The translations under genes and the position numbers were made by a program. From positions 1-64,000 of the forward strand of contig CANRKT010000009.1 of NCBI GenBank assembly GCA_947631255.1: a DNA stretch of 64,000 bases, in the 5' to 3' direction. Below are positions 43,492-55,999 of the stretch, piece by piece; positions within the stretch are counted from its first letter, which is position 1; each line of letters starts with the position of its first letter. This stretch comes from an uncultured Enterobacteriaceae bacterium (GTDB lineage: Bacteria; Pseudomonadota; Gammaproteobacteria; Enterobacterales; Enterobacteriaceae). The notes beneath the pieces are model-generated. The model was not told the DNA's origin. It ran no database searches and worked only from the letters and a program-made list of their open reading frames with translations.

Positions 43492-44477
43492 CGACTATTA
43501 GTAATCATTGTAATGGCGAGATTAAGCGCCGTAATAAAACTGCCGATCTCTGCTTTACCCAATCCTGCCAGTTCAAGGGCAGTTCCATGGTCAACAGAAG
43601 TACGGATAAAAGGTAAGCCCAGGGTAATATTTACCGCTCGACCAAAGCCTTGATATTTCAATACCGGTAAACCTTGATCATGGTACATCGCCAGAACAGC
43701 ATCGGCGTTGTCGAGATATTTAGGTTGGAATAGGGTATCTGCCGGGAGCGGACCTGAAAGATTCATTCCTTGCTGGCGCAGTGCATCCAGCACCGGTTTG
43801 ATAGTGTCTATCTCTTCGGTGCCCATATGTCCGCCTTCACCCGCGTGTGGGTTCAAACCACAAACCAGAATGTGCGGCTGGGCAATACCAAACTTGGTTT
43901 GCAGGTCATGATACAGGATGGTGACAATCTGGCGTAGCAAATCTGGCGTAATTGCATCAGAAATTGCTTTTAGCGGCAGATGAGTGGTCACTAAAGCTAC
44001 CCGTAGCTCTTCTGTTGCCAGCATCATCACGACTTTTTCGCACTGTGAGCGTTCTTCAAAGAACTCAGTATGGCCGATAAACGGAATACCTGCGTCGTTA
44101 ATAATACCCTTATGTACCGGGCCGGTAATTAACGCGGCAAATTCACCACTCAGGCAGCCATCACAGGCGCGGGCGAGGGTCTCGACCACATAGGCACTGT
44201 TTGCCGCATTAAGCTGACCTGGAATGACGGGCTCAGGTAGAGCAACGGGCAATATTGTGAGATGTCCGGCACGCTGAGCAATGGCAGGTTTATCTGTTGC
44301 CAGCGGCGTTAAACTAAGAGGAAGACCTAACAGGGCTGCACGTTCGAGCAGTAGCTCTGGGCTTGCGCAGACGACTAGCTCAACCGGCCAGTTGCGTTGC
44401 GCGAGGGCGACGACCAAGTCAGGACCAATCCCGGCGGGTTCGCCGGGAGTGATAACCACGCGTGAAATATTATTCAT
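43488..44477 (-). CDS. pdxA: 4-Hydroxythreonine-4-phosphate dehydrogenase
   Basis: NAD-dependent step of DXP-dependent pyridoxal phosphate synthesis. It has 329 residues, the E. coli length. Visible motifs are [12 protein letters not shown], the substrate/metal histidines in [25 protein letters not shown] and [17 protein letters not shown]. It overlaps both surA (8 bases) and rsmA (4 bases), showing tight operon packing. Confidence 0.97.
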   Translation of the reverse strand: MNNISRVVITPGEPAGIGPDLVVALAQRNWPVELVVCASPELLLERAALLGLPLSLTPLATDKPAIAQRAGHLTILPVALPEPVIPGQLNAANSAYVVETLARACDGCLSGEFAALITGPVHKGIINDAGIPFIGHTEFFEERSQCEKVVMMLATEELRVALVTTHLPLKAISDAITPDLLRQIVTILYHDLQTKFGIAQPHILVCGLNPHAGEGGHMGTEEIDTIKPVLDALRQQGMNLSGPLPADTLFQPKYLDNADAVLAMYHDQGLPVLKYQGFGRAVNITLGLPFIRTSVDHGTALELAGLGKAEIGSFITALNLAITMITNSR

Positions 44478-45762
44478 TATCGCCGATAATTTTCACGTAC
44501 GCACCAGCACGTTGTTCTTGCATCCAGCTTTGACCTTCTTCGGACATTTTGCGGTTCATCAACATACGGTAGGCTCTGTCTTTTTGTGCCGCATCGGTTC
44601 TGTCGACGTTACGCGTATCCTGCAACTCAATTAAATGCCAGCCAAAAGAGGAATGCACTGGGCCACTAATTTGACCTTTATCCAGGTTCAGCAACGCATT
44701 ATGGAACGCCGGATCGTAAATATCTGGAGTCGACCAGCCCAGGTCGCCGCCTTGGTTAGCGGTGCCCGGATCGTCAGAGAACGATTTAGCCGCATCAGCA
44801 AAGGTTGTCGTACCCGCCTTGATATCTGCAGAGATTTGTTCCAGTTTCTGGCGTGCCTGAGCATCAGTCAGAACCGGTGAAGGTTTCAGTAAAATATGAC
44901 GAGCCTTCATTTCCGTTACGGAGATATTTTGTGTCTGGCCGCGTAAATCGTTCACTTTTAAAATGTGGAAACCAACACCAGAACGGACAGGACCGATAAC
45001 ATCGCCTTTTTTCGCCGTGCTTAATTCCTGGGCAAAGAGAGAAGGCAGTTCCTGAATACGTCCCCAGCCCATCTGTCCACCATTCAGAGCTTGCTGATCG
45101 GCTGAATAACTGATGGCAAGCTTACCAAAATCGGCACCATTATGTGCTTGCATTGCCACAGATGATGCTTGTTTCTCAGCTTCATCTGCCTGTGCTGAGG
45201 TTGGGTTTTCTGGCAGCGGAATCAAGATATGACTTAAGTTCAGTTCAGTACTGCTGTCATTTTGATTGCCGATTTGTTGTGCCAGAGAGTCGACTTCTTG
45301 CGGCAGAATAGTGATACGACGACGGATTTCGTTGTTACGCACTTCTGAAATCATCATTTCCTTACGGATTTGGTTCAGGTAGCTGTTATAGCTGATGCCA
45401 TCCTGAGCCAGACGATCACGAAGTTGATCCACGGTCATATTATTTTGCAGGGCAATATTGGTGATAGCCTGGCCCAGCTCTTCGTCAGTCACTGTAGCCC
45501 CCATTTTTTGGGCCATTTGCAGAATCAGCTCGTCCATAATCAGACGTTCAAGGATCTGATGGCGAAGGGTGGCATCATCAGGAAGCTGCTGACGCGCTTC
45601 CTGTGCATTCATTTTTACTGACTGCATCAGACCATTGACATCACTTTCCAGCACAACGCCGTTATTGACCACTGCGGCAACTTTATCAACAACCTGCGGC
45701 GCTGCGAAGGTTGCATTGGTCACCAGGGCAATGCTGAGAAACAGGGTTCTCCAGTTCTTCAT
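44470..45762 (-). CDS. surA: Periplasmic chaperone and prolyl isomerase SurA
   Basis: Folds outer-membrane beta-barrel proteins on their way to the BAM complex. It has 430 residues (E. coli 428). A signal peptide ends at TFAAPQ. The N-terminal chaperone domain is followed by two parvulin domains (around [11 protein letters not shown] and [12 protein letters not shown]). The second, more active type includes [16 protein letters not shown] and [12 protein letters not shown]. It is transcribed with lptD just upstream; LptD is itself a SurA client. Confidence 0.97.
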   Translation of the reverse strand: MKNWRTLFLSIALVTNATFAAPQVVDKVAAVVNNGVVLESDVNGLMQSVKMNAQEARQQLPDDATLRHQILERLIMDELILQMAQKMGATVTDEELGQAITNIALQNNMTVDQLRDRLAQDGISYNSYLNQIRKEMMISEVRNNEIRRRITILPQEVDSLAQQIGNQNDSSTELNLSHILIPLPENPTSAQADEAEKQASSVAMQAHNGADFGKLAISYSADQQALNGGQMGWGRIQELPSLFAQELSTAKKGDVIGPVRSGVGFHILKVNDLRGQTQNISVTEMKARHILLKPSPVLTDAQARQKLEQISADIKAGTTTFADAAKSFSDDPGTANQGGDLGWSTPDIYDPAFHNALLNLDKGQISGPVHSSFGWHLIELQDTRNVDRTDAAQKDRAYRMLMNRKMSEEGQSWMQEQRAGAYVKIIGDNE

Positions 45763-45816
45763 ACTTTTTCCATTTTACTTAGCCGCAAAGCGGATTACGT
45801 TTTCAGTCAAAGCGAA

Positions 45817-48231
45817 TTACAGCGAGCTTTGGTACGGTAGAATGTTAGAACGCAGCATTTGCTGAGTACCCAGACCGTAATTAGAACTCAGGCCACGTAA
45901 CTCAATGTTAAAGCCGAATACATTATCGTACTGACTTTGATTATTTTGCCAACCGTTGATTTTACGTTCAGCGCCAATACGAATGGCATAACAGCAAGAG
46001 CTATACTGTACACCGAGCATAGTATTGGCCGTTTGCCGGGTATTGGTATCGAAGTAATATGCCCCGACTACTGCCCAGCGATCGGCGAATGGCCAGCTGG
46101 CGACGGTGCCCACCTGTGCAATTCCTTCCTTGTACTGCCTGGCATTAGAGAACGAAGGTAGCGTTGCCTGAATATATTCAGGACTGGCATAGCGATAAGT
46201 CAGCTGCGCCAGCCTGTCGGCATCACGACGATACTCTATCGCCATATTCCCGGTTGCGAGGTTTGTCAGACGCGCATCATACTCTAAACCCCCACGCAGG
46301 CCCCAATGGTCTGTCATACGCCAGTAGGTATCACCAGCCCAGATCATCGAACCCGTTCTTTTGTCTCTTTCCCAGTTGATATTATCATCACCGGTCCGGG
46401 ATTGATTGAAGAAGTAAATTTGACCCACTGAAATGTTAAAACGTTCAATCGAAGTATCATCATAGACGCGGGAAGTTACACCGGTGGTCACTTGATTGGC
46501 GGAAGCTATACGATCCAAACCACCGTAGCTCCGGTCATGGAACAGCCCGTTATAGTCAGATTGTAATAACGCTGAGTCGTAGTTATTGATATTGCTCTGA
46601 TTGTGATACGGCACATACAAATATTGTGCACGAGGCTCTAATGTCTGTGTCCAGCCGGCAGCACTTTCCATATTACGATCAAAGATAAGCTTTCCGTCAA
46701 CCTTGAACTGCGGCATGGTCCGGGTGACCGTTGATGACAGACTATTGGCGCTATTATAAAGCTCTTTATAGGCAGAATTTGACTGATTAGCCTGATAAAG
46801 CTGACTGGTATAGTTACGATAGTTTTCTAAATTATCCTGCTGATAATGCGTCACCATTAGCTTGGCTTCAGTATTCAGGCTAGCCCAGCCGTTAGATAAT
46901 GGTAAATTAATGGTCGGCTCCAGGTGTAAACGAGTCGCTTCTGGCATGTTGTCATTCACGTTGGTGAATTTCACTGCCTGACCATAAACATGAGTATCAA
47001 ATGGACCGACATTATTCTTATAGTAATTGATGTCTAACTGCGGTTCGGCACGATAGGAACTCGTGGTACTGCCAACCTGGTCAGCAAAAACCTGGAACTG
47101 TTTAGCTGAAAGCGTTGCAGTAAAGTTCTGACTGGCATAGCCGGCACTGAATTTTTGTGTCGCATAGCCATCGGTGCTGGAACCGTATTGTGAAGAAAAA
47201 TCATTAAAATAGCGTGAATCGCTGACTTTGGTGTAGTCAACATTGAAACGCCAGACCTGATCTACAACACCGCCATGCTTCCAGTAGAATAGCCAGCGTT
47301 TTTCTCTTTTACCGGAGTTAACATCATTGCCATTATTGTACTGATCGTCCTCGGGCAGATAGTCGACTCCAATCAGCCCTTGTCCCGCCCGACTCAAATA
47401 GCGGAACTCATTTTGCCACTGAATGCCTCCCCGCTTATGCAGGTAATGAGGAGTGATGGTGGCATCAAAGTTAGGGGCGATATTCCAGTAGTAGGGTAGC
47501 GTAAATTCGAAGTAGTTAGTTGAGCTATACTTAGCATTAGGAATTAAAAAGCCGGAACGACGTTTATCACCGATAGGTAACTGGAGGTAGGGGCTATAAA
47601 AGATAGGTACCGAACCCAGTTTAAAGCGCGCGTTCCAGATTTCAGCGACCTGTTCTTCACGGTCCTGAATCACTTCACTGCCGACGACACTCCAGGTATT
47701 TGAACCTGGCAGGCAGGATGTAAAGGAGCCATTTTCAAGAATGGTATAGCGGTTTTCGCCACGCAGCTTCATGACATCAGCATTACCGCGACCCTGGCGA
47801 CCCACCAGCTGATAATCACCTTCCCAGACGTTAGTATCCTTGGTGTTTAAATTCGACCAGGCTTTAGGGCCTTTGAGAATGATCTGGTTATCATCGTAAC
47901 GTACGTTACCTATTGCATCTACTGTGCGTACAGGTTCTGGCTGTCCTGCTAGCTGTTTTTGGTGAAGCTGGACTTCATCAGATTGCAGGCGGCTATTACC
48001 CTGTTGAATATCAACATTGCCGCTAAAGAAAGCATTATTCGGATAATCGCCGGTAACGTTATCAGCTTCAATCGTGACAGGAAGGTTGGTGGTGTCTCCC
48101 TCAACCAATGTGCGGTTGAAGCTTGGAACGCCTAGCATACACTGTGAAGCGAGATCAGCAGCCATACCATATTGGCTATAGAGCGCTGTACCAATCAAAG
48201 TGGCCAGTAAAGTAGGAATACGGTTTTTCAT
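45817..48231 (-). CDS. lptD: LPS-assembly outer-membrane protein LptD
   Basis: Beta-barrel that, with LptE, inserts lipopolysaccharide in the outer leaflet. The start at 48231 gives 804 residues, about 20 longer than E. coli LptD; the eight extra upstream codons of the open frame are discarded. A signal peptide ends MAADLASQC. The four cysteines needed for the inter-domain disulfides are present: Cys31 (ASQCMLGV), the Cys of FTSCLPGS, and the adjacent pair in [10 protein letters not shown]. Extra length lies in barrel loops, for example the Asn/Ser/Tyr-rich stretch [18 protein letters not shown]. It ends [12 protein letters not shown]. Confidence 0.97.
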   Translation of the reverse strand: MKNRIPTLLATLIGTALYSQYGMAADLASQCMLGVPSFNRTLVEGDTTNLPVTIEADNVTGDYPNNAFFSGNVDIQQGNSRLQSDEVQLHQKQLAGQPEPVRTVDAIGNVRYDDNQIILKGPKAWSNLNTKDTNVWEGDYQLVGRQGRGNADVMKLRGENRYTILENGSFTSCLPGSNTWSVVGSEVIQDREEQVAEIWNARFKLGSVPIFYSPYLQLPIGDKRRSGFLIPNAKYSSTNYFEFTLPYYWNIAPNFDATITPHYLHKRGGIQWQNEFRYLSRAGQGLIGVDYLPEDDQYNNGNDVNSGKREKRWLFYWKHGGVVDQVWRFNVDYTKVSDSRYFNDFSSQYGSSTDGYATQKFSAGYASQNFTATLSAKQFQVFADQVGSTTSSYRAEPQLDINYYKNNVGPFDTHVYGQAVKFTNVNDNMPEATRLHLEPTINLPLSNGWASLNTEAKLMVTHYQQDNLENYRNYTSQLYQANQSNSAYKELYNSANSLSSTVTRTMPQFKVDGKLIFDRNMESAAGWTQTLEPRAQYLYVPYHNQSNINNYDSALLQSDYNGLFHDRSYGGLDRIASANQVTTGVTSRVYDDTSIERFNISVGQIYFFNQSRTGDDNINWERDKRTGSMIWAGDTYWRMTDHWGLRGGLEYDARLTNLATGNMAIEYRRDADRLAQLTYRYASPEYIQATLPSFSNARQYKEGIAQVGTVASWPFADRWAVVGAYYFDTNTRQTANTMLGVQYSSCCYAIRIGAERKINGWQNNQSQYDNVFGFNIELRGLSSNYGLGTQQMLRSNILPYQSSL

Positions 48232-48413
48232 ACGTTTAATTCGTTGTTCCGTCATCAGGGTCTAGCGAAGGCAAACGGTCAGAGACTAACGCACTCATCA
48301 TCACAGCGCTAGTGTTAATCCTGCATGTTCGCAGTATGTCGTTAGGCAACTGCTATCAATGACGGGTATGATAAAGCAAATTCAGAATTACAGCATGACG
48401 ATTTGGGGAGTAT

Positions 48414-49223
48414 ATGCGGTATTGGGGTAAAGTACTCGGTGTTATCCTGGGAATATTCTCAGGCGGTGGCTTCTGGGCCATTGTATTAGGTTTTCTTGTC
48501 GGTCATATGGTGGATAAAGCCAGAGCCATCCAGCGCTCAGGATTTATGAATCATCAGCAGCGCCAGAATCTGTTTTTTAATACCACATTTGAAGTTATGG
48601 GGCACCTGACGAAGGCGAAGGGACGGGTCACTGAAGCCGATATTCATCTCGCTTCGGCATTAATGGACAGAATGCAGCTTCAGGGTGAAGGACGAAGCGC
48701 AGCGCAGCGGGCATTCCGTGTCGGTAAAGAGAATGATTACCCGTTACGTGAAAAAATGCGCGAACTTCGCGGCGTTTGCTTGGGGCGTTTCGACTTAGTT
48801 AGGATGTTTCTGGAAATTCAGATTCAGGCTGCTTTTGCCGATGGTTCACTGCATACGAATGAGCGTAAGGTGTTGTTCATTATTGCTGAAGAACTCGGTA
48901 TCTCACGGGGACAGTTTGAGCAGTTCCTGCGCATGATGGAAGGCGGGCAGCAGTTTGGTGGGGGCCAGTATCAGCAATCGCAAGGGGGCTTCGGTCAACA
49001 GCGTGGGCCGACACTGGACGATGCCTGCAATGTGCTGGGAGTGAAGAGCAGTGACGATCCAACCACCATCAAGCGCGCTTACCGTAAACTGATGAGCGAA
49101 CACCATCCGGATAAACTGGTTGCTAAAGGCTTACCGCCAGAAATGATGCAGATGGCGAAGCAGAAAGCGCAGGAGATTCAGGCGGCATACGATCTTATTA
49201 AGACCACTAAGGGGTTTAAGTAA
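48414..49223 (+). CDS. djlA: Membrane-anchored DnaJ-like co-chaperone DjlA
   Basis: Type III J-protein with an N-terminal membrane anchor that cooperates with DnaK and affects capsule signalling through Rcs. It has 269 residues (E. coli 271). The N-terminal transmembrane segment has glycine-rich [21 protein letters not shown] TerB-like central domain follows, then a Gln/Gly-rich linker. The C-terminal J domain has the HPD motif in [18 protein letters not shown] precedes the ATG, and it is divergent from lptD. Confidence 0.96.
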   Translation: MRYWGKVLGVILGIFSGGGFWAIVLGFLVGHMVDKARAIQRSGFMNHQQRQNLFFNTTFEVMGHLTKAKGRVTEADIHLASALMDRMQLQGEGRSAAQRAFRVGKENDYPLREKMRELRGVCLGRFDLVRMFLEIQIQAAFADGSLHTNERKVLFIIAEELGISRGQFEQFLRMMEGGQQFGGGQYQQSQGGFGQQRGPTLDDACNVLGVKSSDDPTTIKRAYRKLMSEHHPDKLVAKGLPPEMMQMAKQKAQEIQAAYDLIKTTKGFK

Positions 49224-49228
49224 TCAGC

Positions 49229-49263
49229 CTGGAGGGAAAACGTAATGTTTTCCCTCCAGTCGT
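49229..49263. terminator. Terminator between djlA and rluA
   Basis: CTGGAGGGAAAAC (49229-49241) pairs perfectly with GTTTTCCCTCCAG (49247-49259) around GTAAT. T-richness after it is modest. Confidence 0.7.
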
Positions 49264-49291
49264 TAAAATACGGCGCGACAACCGGTTCGGT

Positions 49292-49951
49292 TTAAAAGTT
49301 TGCCGGGGCTTTAAATGTCATGCTAGTGCCATAGTCAGGATGTGTGATAGTCAGACTACCGGCATGTAACTGTAAACGAGGTGCCAGCGCCAGAGCCTCT
49401 GGTGTGGCATAGAACCTGTCCCCCAGAATCGGGTGTCCTAAAGCTTGCAGATGGACTCGGAGCTGATGCGAACGTCCGGTTATCGGTTTTAACAGAATAC
49501 GCGCGGTATTATCCGGATAGCATTCCAGTACCTGGTATTCAGTTTGCGCTGACTTACCGGTTTCATAACAGACCTTCTGTTTCGGGCGGTTTGGCCAGTC
49601 ACAAATCAGCGGCAGGTCAATTAACCCTTCCTCTTGCTGCGGGTGGCCCCAGATACGTGCGATATATTGTTTCTGCGGTTCACGTTCACGGAACTGGCGT
49701 TTCAGTTCACGTTCTGCGGCTTTATTCAGTGCAATAACCATTACACCGCTGGTGGCCATATCCAGGCGATGAACAGATTCAGCCTGTGGAAAATCACGCT
49801 GAATACGGGTCATGATACTGTCTTTATGTTCATCCAGACGCCCGGGTACTGATAACAGCCCACTGGGCTTATTTACCACCATAATATGCGCATCCTGGTA
49901 AAGAATGTGCAACCAGGGCTCTGTTGGTGGGCAGTACGGCTCCATTAACAT
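49292..49951 (-). CDS. rluA: Dual-specificity rRNA/tRNA pseudouridine synthase RluA
   Basis: Makes pseudouridine 746 in 23S rRNA and 32 in several tRNAs. It has 219 residues, the E. coli length. The catalytic Asp64 lies in SVHRLDMATSGVMV. Other family blocks are VVNKPSGLLSVPGR, PITGRSHQLRVHLQALGHPI and GDRFYATPEAL. rapA lies upstream on the same strand. Confidence 0.96.
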   Translation of the reverse strand: MLMEPYCPPTEPWLHILYQDAHIMVVNKPSGLLSVPGRLDEHKDSIMTRIQRDFPQAESVHRLDMATSGVMVIALNKAAERELKRQFREREPQKQYIARIWGHPQQEEGLIDLPLICDWPNRPKQKVCYETGKSAQTEYQVLECYPDNTARILLKPITGRSHQLRVHLQALGHPILGDRFYATPEALALAPRLQLHAGSLTITHPDYGTSMTFKAPANF

Positions 49952-49997
49952 TGACTTAAATCCTTCCTGTTACATTGCCGCGAGGGGAGTCTTGATT

Positions 49998-50035
49998 CTC
50001 CAGCCAGCCAGCCAGCCATGAATGACTGGCTGGAG
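49998..50035 (-). terminator. Hairpin with CCAG repeats after rapA
   Basis: CTCCAGCCAG (49998-50007) pairs with CTGGCTGGAG (50026-50035). Four tandem CCAG units begin the plus-strand arm. No clear U-run follows on the minus strand, so its strength is uncertain. Confidence 0.45.
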
Positions 50036-50046
50036 AAAACCCCGTG

Positions 50047-52953
50047 TTACTGGTGTGTTACCACTATCAGACGCAGGGCATCCAGGCGCCAGTTTGCTTC
50101 ACTCAGCGCGGCCATTACTTCCTGACGATTAGTTTCAATCGCACTTAACTCGTCATCACGAATGTTAGGGTTCACTGCACGTAATGCCTCAAGGCGAGAC
50201 AGTTCGGCGGTTAATTTTTCATTCGCTTCGCTACGCGCAGCATCAATAATGACCTGTGCGGCTTCAGCCACTTTACCTTCTGCTTGCTGCAAAATAGCAT
50301 GGACATCAGACTGAACTGCATTGACCAGTTTGCTGCCAGTATGGCGGTTGACGGCACTCAGCTGGCGGTTAAAACTTTCAAATTCAACTTGTCCTGCCAG
50401 GTTGGTGCCATTTTTGTCGACCAGCATACGTATTGGGGTCGGTGGCAGGAAACGGTTCAGCTGTAACTGCTTAGGCGCTTTCGCTTCAACAACATAGATA
50501 AGTTCGAGCAATAAGGTTCCCACTGGCAGAGCTTTGTTTTTCAGCAGTGATAACGCACAGCTCCCGGTATCGCCAGAAAGAATAAGATCAAGACCATTAC
50601 GGATGATTGGATGTTCCCAGGTCACAAACTGCGCATCTTCACGCGACAGGGCAATATCACGCTCAAAGGTGATGGTGCAGCCATCTTCTGGCAGTCCCGG
50701 GAAGTCAGGAACCAGCATATGCTCTGAAGGCGTCAGAACCACCATGTTGTCGCCACGATCGTCTTGGTTGATACCGACGATATCAAACAGGTTTAAGGCG
50801 AAGGTGACCAGCTGGGTGTCGTTATCCTGCTCAGCAATAGCCTCGGCAAGTTGCTGGGCTTCTTCACCGCCGTTGGAGTGGATTTCCAGCAGACGGTCGC
50901 GGCCTTGTTCCAGCTGGATTTTCAGCGCGGAATGCTGTTCGCGACATTGAGTTATCAGCTCATCAAAGCCTTCGGTATTTTCTGGCGCGGCAAGATACTC
51001 AACCAGTTGAGGATAGACGCTGTCATAGATAGTCCGGCCGGTAGGGCAGGTATGCTCAAAGGCATCAAGGCCAGCGTGATACCAGTCGACCAGTACGGAC
51101 TGCGCTGTTTTTTCCAGGAAAGGAACATGAATCTGAATATCATGCTCTTGACCTATGCGGTCCAGACGACCAATACGCTGTTCCAACAAGTCCGGGTTAA
51201 AGGGCAAGTCGAACATCACTAATTGGCTGGCAAACTGGAAGTTGCGGCCTTCGGATCCGATTTCTGAACATAACAGAACCTGTGCACCGGTATCTTCTTC
51301 TGCAAACCAGGCTGCGGCACGGTCGCGTTCAATTATTGACATGCCTTCGTGGAATACGGCGGCTCTGATACCTTCACGCTCACGCAGAACCTGCTCCAGC
51401 TGGAGTGCCGTGGTGGCTTTGGCACAAATAACCAGAACTTTTTGGGAACGATGACTGGTCAGGTGACCCATCAGCCATTCAACACGGGGGTCAAAGTTCC
51501 ACCAGGTTCCGGTATCACCTTCAAACTCCTGGTAAATCTGCTCGGGGTAGAGCATGTCACGGGCACGTTCTTCTACCGACTTACGGGCAGACATAATGCC
51601 GGAAACTTTCATTGCCGTTTGATATTGCGTAGGCAGTGGCAGACGAATGGTATGCAATTCACGTTTCGGGAAGCCTTTAACGCCGCTGCGTGTATTACGG
51701 AATAACACGCGGCTGGTGCCATGGCGGTCCATCAGCATGGAGATCAGCTCTTTACGTGCCGCTTCGCAACCCTCTTTGTCACTGTTAGCCACTTGCAGTA
51801 AAGGTTCGACGTCCTGAACACTCAGCAATTCGCTGATCATGTTCAGTTGCTCATTATTCAGGCGATCACCTTCCAGTAACAGAGCGACAGCATCGGCGAT
51901 CGGGCGATAGTGCTGCTGTTCTTCAACAAACTGGGCAAAATCATGAAAACGATCCGGATCGAGCAGACGCAGACGGGCGAAATGGCTTTCCATTCCTAGC
52001 TGCTCAGGGGTGGCGGTCAGCAGCAGGACACCAGGAATATTTTCTGCTAGTTGTTCTACAGCAATATATTCACGGCTAGGGGCTTCTTCACTCCACACTA
52101 AGTGATGAGCTTCATCGACCACCATCAAGTCCCACTCAGCTTCACACAGATGCTCAAGACGTTGCTTATTACGGCGTACAAAGTCGAGCGAGCAGATAAT
52201 TAACTGTTCGGTCTCAAAAGGATTATCACTGTCATGCTGCGCCTGGGCATAACGCTCATCGTCAAACAGAGCAAAGCGCAGGTTAAAGCGACGCAGCATT
52301 TCGACCAGCCATTGATGCTGAAGCGTCTCTGGCACAATAATCAGTACGCGTTCGATACTCCCCGCCAGTAATTGCTGGTGGATAATCATTCCGGCTTCAA
52401 TTGTTTTACCCAGACCCACTTCATCTGCCAGTAATACACGAGGTGCATGGCGGCGTCCCACATCACGCGCGATATTCAGCTGATGGGGGATCAGGTTGGT
52501 ACGCATACCGCGCAAACCACTCCAGATCTGGCGTGATTGTTCGCTCTGATATTTGCGGGAGCGAAAACGCAGGGCGAAACGATCCATCCTGTCAATCTGT
52601 CCGGCGAACAGACGGTCTTGTGGCTTACTGAATACCAGTTTGCTGTCGAGAAACACTTCGCGCAGGATAACCTGCTCTTCGCCAGTATCAAGACGAGTAC
52701 CGGTATAAATGAGTAAGCCTTTTTCTTCGGTTACTTCATTCACTTTGAGCTGCCAGCCGTCATGACTGGTAACGACATCACCCGGATTGAACATTACCCG
52801 GGTGATCGGTGAGTCATTTCTGGCATACAGACGATTTTCACCCGTTGCCGGGTATAAGAGAGTGACCATGCGCGCATCCAGCGCAACGACAGTTCCCAGT
52901 CCCAGTTCGCTTTCGGTATCGCTGATCCAACGCTGACCAAGTGTAAAAGGCAT
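50047..52953 (-). CDS. rapA: RNA polymerase-associated ATPase RapA (HepA)
   Basis: SWI2/SNF2-family translocase that binds RNA polymerase and promotes its recycling. It has 968 residues, the E. coli length. The N-terminal Tudor-like part begins [18 protein letters not shown]. The helicase core has Walker [14 protein letters not shown], motif [12 protein letters not shown] and motif VI-like [20 protein letters not shown]-terminal domain without known enzymatic motifs completes the protein. Confidence 0.97.
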   Translation of the reverse strand: MPFTLGQRWISDTESELGLGTVVALDARMVTLLYPATGENRLYARNDSPITRVMFNPGDVVTSHDGWQLKVNEVTEEKGLLIYTGTRLDTGEEQVILREVFLDSKLVFSKPQDRLFAGQIDRMDRFALRFRSRKYQSEQSRQIWSGLRGMRTNLIPHQLNIARDVGRRHAPRVLLADEVGLGKTIEAGMIIHQQLLAGSIERVLIIVPETLQHQWLVEMLRRFNLRFALFDDERYAQAQHDSDNPFETEQLIICSLDFVRRNKQRLEHLCEAEWDLMVVDEAHHLVWSEEAPSREYIAVEQLAENIPGVLLLTATPEQLGMESHFARLRLLDPDRFHDFAQFVEEQQHYRPIADAVALLLEGDRLNNEQLNMISELLSVQDVEPLLQVANSDKEGCEAARKELISMLMDRHGTSRVLFRNTRSGVKGFPKRELHTIRLPLPTQYQTAMKVSGIMSARKSVEERARDMLYPEQIYQEFEGDTGTWWNFDPRVEWLMGHLTSHRSQKVLVICAKATTALQLEQVLREREGIRAAVFHEGMSIIERDRAAAWFAEEDTGAQVLLCSEIGSEGRNFQFASQLVMFDLPFNPDLLEQRIGRLDRIGQEHDIQIHVPFLEKTAQSVLVDWYHAGLDAFEHTCPTGRTIYDSVYPQLVEYLAAPENTEGFDELITQCREQHSALKIQLEQGRDRLLEIHSNGGEEAQQLAEAIAEQDNDTQLVTFALNLFDIVGINQDDRGDNMVVLTPSEHMLVPDFPGLPEDGCTITFERDIALSREDAQFVTWEHPIIRNGLDLILSGDTGSCALSLLKNKALPVGTLLLELIYVVEAKAPKQLQLNRFLPPTPIRMLVDKNGTNLAGQVEFESFNRQLSAVNRHTGSKLVNAVQSDVHAILQQAEGKVAEAAQVIIDAARSEANEKLTAELSRLEALRAVNPNIRDDELSAIETNRQEVMAALSEANWRLDALRLIVVTHQ

Positions 52954-53149
52954 AAGTTTTCGGCTCTTTTTTCAGTGACGTATAAATACTGGCAGAAACA
53001 CAACGACCGCCTGAATCAAGCAGTCATTGAAAATTTAGATTATGGATTTGAAGAAAGGGCGATATGGTACTGGATGGTAGCGCATTCGTCACCTACTGCT
53101 CATCATTAGATTTACAGAGACACTGACTGCTTTATCCGGGACCACTTTT

Positions 53150-55516
53150 TTAAAACAACCCTAATTGTCCTGTCATTAGTGTAGCAAAATCATCGCCAAT
53201 AAAGGGTAAAATTCCTTCGGCTACCGGCTGTAATTGACGCGTCAGGTAGCTCTCATAGTCCAGTGGAGCAGTCTGGTATTCAATGGGCTGTGGCCCGTTG
53301 AGCGTCATAACATACTGTATAGTACCTTTATTCTGGTATTGCAGTGGGCGGCCCTGTTGCTGGTTATATTCATCAGCCAGCCTGGCCGCGCGTACGTGAG
53401 GCGGGACATTTTTAATATATTCATGCAGTGACCGCCGCAGCCGTTTGCGGTAAACCAGCTGAGAGTCCAGTTCTCCGGCCAGTAAACGATGGATAGTTTC
53501 TCGTATATAGTCCTGATAAGGCTCATTGCGAAAAATACGCAGATACAGTTCTTTCTGGAACGTCTGTGCTAAAGGTGTCCAGTCGGTGCGGACGGTTTCC
53601 AGCCCTTTAAAGACCATACGTTGGTTATCTTTTTCTTGCACCAGACCAGCATAACGTTTTTTACTGCCCTGATCGGTACCACGAGTGGTAGGCATTAAAA
53701 AACGGCAATAATGGGTTTCGTATTCCAGCTCCAGAGCGCAGGTGAGTTGCTGGGTCTGCCAGAGGTGGGTTTGCCACCACTGGTTAACGTGGCTGACCAG
53801 CTGCTGCCCTGTCTGTTTTGCTGTTGCTTCATCCTCGGCTTGTTTAAGCCAGACAAAAATCGAGTCGGTATCACCATAAATAACATCAAAACCTTTTGCT
53901 TCTATTAAGGTTTTGGTCTGGAGCATAATTTCATGCCCCCTTAAGGTAATAGATGAGGCGAGCCGGGGATCGAAGAAGCGACAGGCGTCAGTCCCGAGCA
54001 CCCCATAAAACGCATTCATAATGATTTTTAGCGCCTGCGAAAGAGGCTTATTCCCCTGACGTTTGGCTTCGTCACGTCCTTCCCAGATTCTGGCAACAAT
54101 GTCAGGTAAACAGTGTACCTGGCGTGAGAAGCGGGCATCAAGAAACCCGGCAACAGAGTGCTTATCATCAGGGGTTGCCATCCCTTCTACGAGTCCCACA
54201 GGATCAATAAGAAAGGTACGGATAATTGAGGGATAGAGGCTCTTATAATCCAGTACCAGTACCGAGTCATAAAGTCCCGGGCGAGAGTCCATCACATAAC
54301 CACCCGGGCTAGCCTGTACGGGCACTTCCCCTATACCAGGAGCGACAAATCCCGCACGATGCATACGTGGAATATAGAGATGGCCAAAAGCCGCAACCGA
54401 ACCGCCATGTTTATCCAGGGGTAAACCATTAACGCTGGAGCGTTCCAGTAAAAACGGCATCAACTCGGTTTTATGGAAAATACGCGTCACTAATTCACAG
54501 TCTTTAAGGTTATATCTCGCCAGAGCGGGTTTATCTTCAGCAAACAGTCGGTCTATCTCATTCATTCTGTCCCAGGGGTTATCAATCGCTTTCCCTTCCC
54601 CCAGTAGTTCACGGGAGACGGTTTCCAGTGAGAAAGATGAGAAACTCCAGAAGGCGGATTTCAGGGCTTCAATACCGTCGATAATCACCCGTCCGGCGAG
54701 TTGAGCAAAGAATACCCCTTTTTTAAAGCCATGCTCCCGCCACTCGATTTCACTGCGCTCACGCCCCAGGCGTAACGGTACTCGATAGCGCTCTGCCATC
54801 TGCTGTAATACGCGAAAATCAAACTGGATAACGTTCCAGCCAATCACGATATCGGGGTCATACTGGGCAAACCAGTCATTCAGTTTTTGTAGTAGTAGCG
54901 GACGGCTGGCAACATATTCCAGAGAGAAGTCCAGTTCACTGTTGCAGATCCTCTCATGCTCGTTCCCCAGCATATAAACCTGACGTTGGTCGCAGCCCTG
55001 CAGGCCAATACAGTACAGTTCACCATGGCGATTAGTTTCAATATCCAGAGAGACCCATTTTAGCGGCGGGCGATAGTCCGGGGCGGGTTTCAGTCGTGTC
55101 TCTTGATAGTGCGAGCCTTGCAGAGTTCCATTGAACCAGACCGGAGCAGTAATAAACCGCTCCATAAGATAGCGTTCGGGGGGGCGAATATCGGCTTCGT
55201 AAATACGGAGACCTTCATCACGCAGTTTTTTTTCCAGCCGCATTAACTGACGATGTGACTGACAATAAAGCCCCAGCACGGGCTGGCGTTGAAAGTCGCG
55301 TAGTGTCAGAGAGGCCAGGCGAAACCCACGCTCGCCAGCCAGAATACGCAGTGTTTCTGCACGCTGGTTTTCAGGAATGAATGCGACAGACTCCTGAACA
55401 GGCAGGGTAACTTTAACCGGCCCTTCATCGGTCGCCAGCCAGAAAAATACTTCGGTACCTTGCGGGGTATCTCGCCAGTGCCGGGTAAGTAAGAAGCCCT
55501 GACCTGTATTTGACAC
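53150..55516 (-). CDS. polB: DNA polymerase II (family B)
   Basis: DNA-damage-associated replicative restart polymerase with 3'-5' proofreading. It has 788 residues (E. coli 783). The exonuclease motif [12 protein letters not shown], polymerase motif [14 protein letters not shown] and motif [10 protein letters not shown] are intact, and the C-terminus ends GQLGLF, a beta-clamp-binding type peptide. The start is GTG at 55516, as in E. coli, with GAGAG upstream. In E. coli the gene is LexA-controlled; I found no convincing LexA box in the 250 bases upstream here. araD and the ara operon, its E. coli neighbours, are absent. Confidence 0.97.
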   Translation of the reverse strand: MSNTGQGFLLTRHWRDTPQGTEVFFWLATDEGPVKVTLPVQESVAFIPENQRAETLRILAGERGFRLASLTLRDFQRQPVLGLYCQSHRQLMRLEKKLRDEGLRIYEADIRPPERYLMERFITAPVWFNGTLQGSHYQETRLKPAPDYRPPLKWVSLDIETNRHGELYCIGLQGCDQRQVYMLGNEHERICNSELDFSLEYVASRPLLLQKLNDWFAQYDPDIVIGWNVIQFDFRVLQQMAERYRVPLRLGRERSEIEWREHGFKKGVFFAQLAGRVIIDGIEALKSAFWSFSSFSLETVSRELLGEGKAIDNPWDRMNEIDRLFAEDKPALARYNLKDCELVTRIFHKTELMPFLLERSSVNGLPLDKHGGSVAAFGHLYIPRMHRAGFVAPGIGEVPVQASPGGYVMDSRPGLYDSVLVLDYKSLYPSIIRTFLIDPVGLVEGMATPDDKHSVAGFLDARFSRQVHCLPDIVARIWEGRDEAKRQGNKPLSQALKIIMNAFYGVLGTDACRFFDPRLASSITLRGHEIMLQTKTLIEAKGFDVIYGDTDSIFVWLKQAEDEATAKQTGQQLVSHVNQWWQTHLWQTQQLTCALELEYETHYCRFLMPTTRGTDQGSKKRYAGLVQEKDNQRMVFKGLETVRTDWTPLAQTFQKELYLRIFRNEPYQDYIRETIHRLLAGELDSQLVYRKRLRRSLHEYIKNVPPHVRAARLADEYNQQQGRPLQYQNKGTIQYVMTLNGPQPIEYQTAPLDYESYLTRQLQPVAEGILPFIGDDFATLMTGQLGLF

Positions 55517-55774
55517 ATTAAACTCTCAAAAGGGATGGCTTTTCTGATTATACCTCAAATAATTCACGTTGTTTTGAGGTTCCGGGAAGAAGGTGACGTT
55601 GGTTAGTTATATCTTTCGCTTTAATTTTGGACTGTATCATCGGGTATACCCTAAAAAGGCTTCAAACGAAGCGGTGCTCAGATACAATCTGCCGTTAAGT
55701 CGTCAAACGGCTCCCAGTCTATGGGCGGAATGAATCAAGGTTGACTTATTTCGATAATTAAACAGGAGAAAATA

Positions 55775-55999
55775 ATGTTCCGGGCTTTTTTAATTTCTGG
55801 GTTCTTTTTGTTCTCTGGATGTTCATCGTTATTCGAATCAGAAAGCGAAAGACTCGACCGTTGCCAGAATAAAGGTATTAGTCGGGATGTTTGTTATCAA
55901 CAGGATAGAGCTGATTCGCGCGCACTCCTGAACAGACAAAGTTACCCTAAAAACCAGCATGAAAAGGATGTTTTGCGTAAAATTGGCATAGCAGAATAG
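55775..55999 (+). CDS. Small putative lipoprotein
   Basis: A 74-residue protein with a short basic start, a hydrophobic stretch and a lipobox LFSGCSS that makes Cys16 the probable lipidated residue. The mature part is charged, with two more Cys (RCQNKG and DVCYQQ) that could pair. AGGAGA lies 6 bases before the ATG, so translation is likely. No family is recognised. A Ser/Glu-rich start after the Cys, without Asp at +2, suggests outer-membrane sorting by the Lol rule. It opens the accessory block beyond polB. Confidence 0.75.
   Translation: MFRAFLISGFFLFSGCSSLFESESERLDRCQNKGISRDVCYQQDRADSRALLNRQSYPKNQHEKDVLRKIGIAE

Noticed and set aside
55600..55680. LexA box upstream of polB
   Set aside because: The half-site CTGT near 55632 has no partner ACAG at the required spacing.
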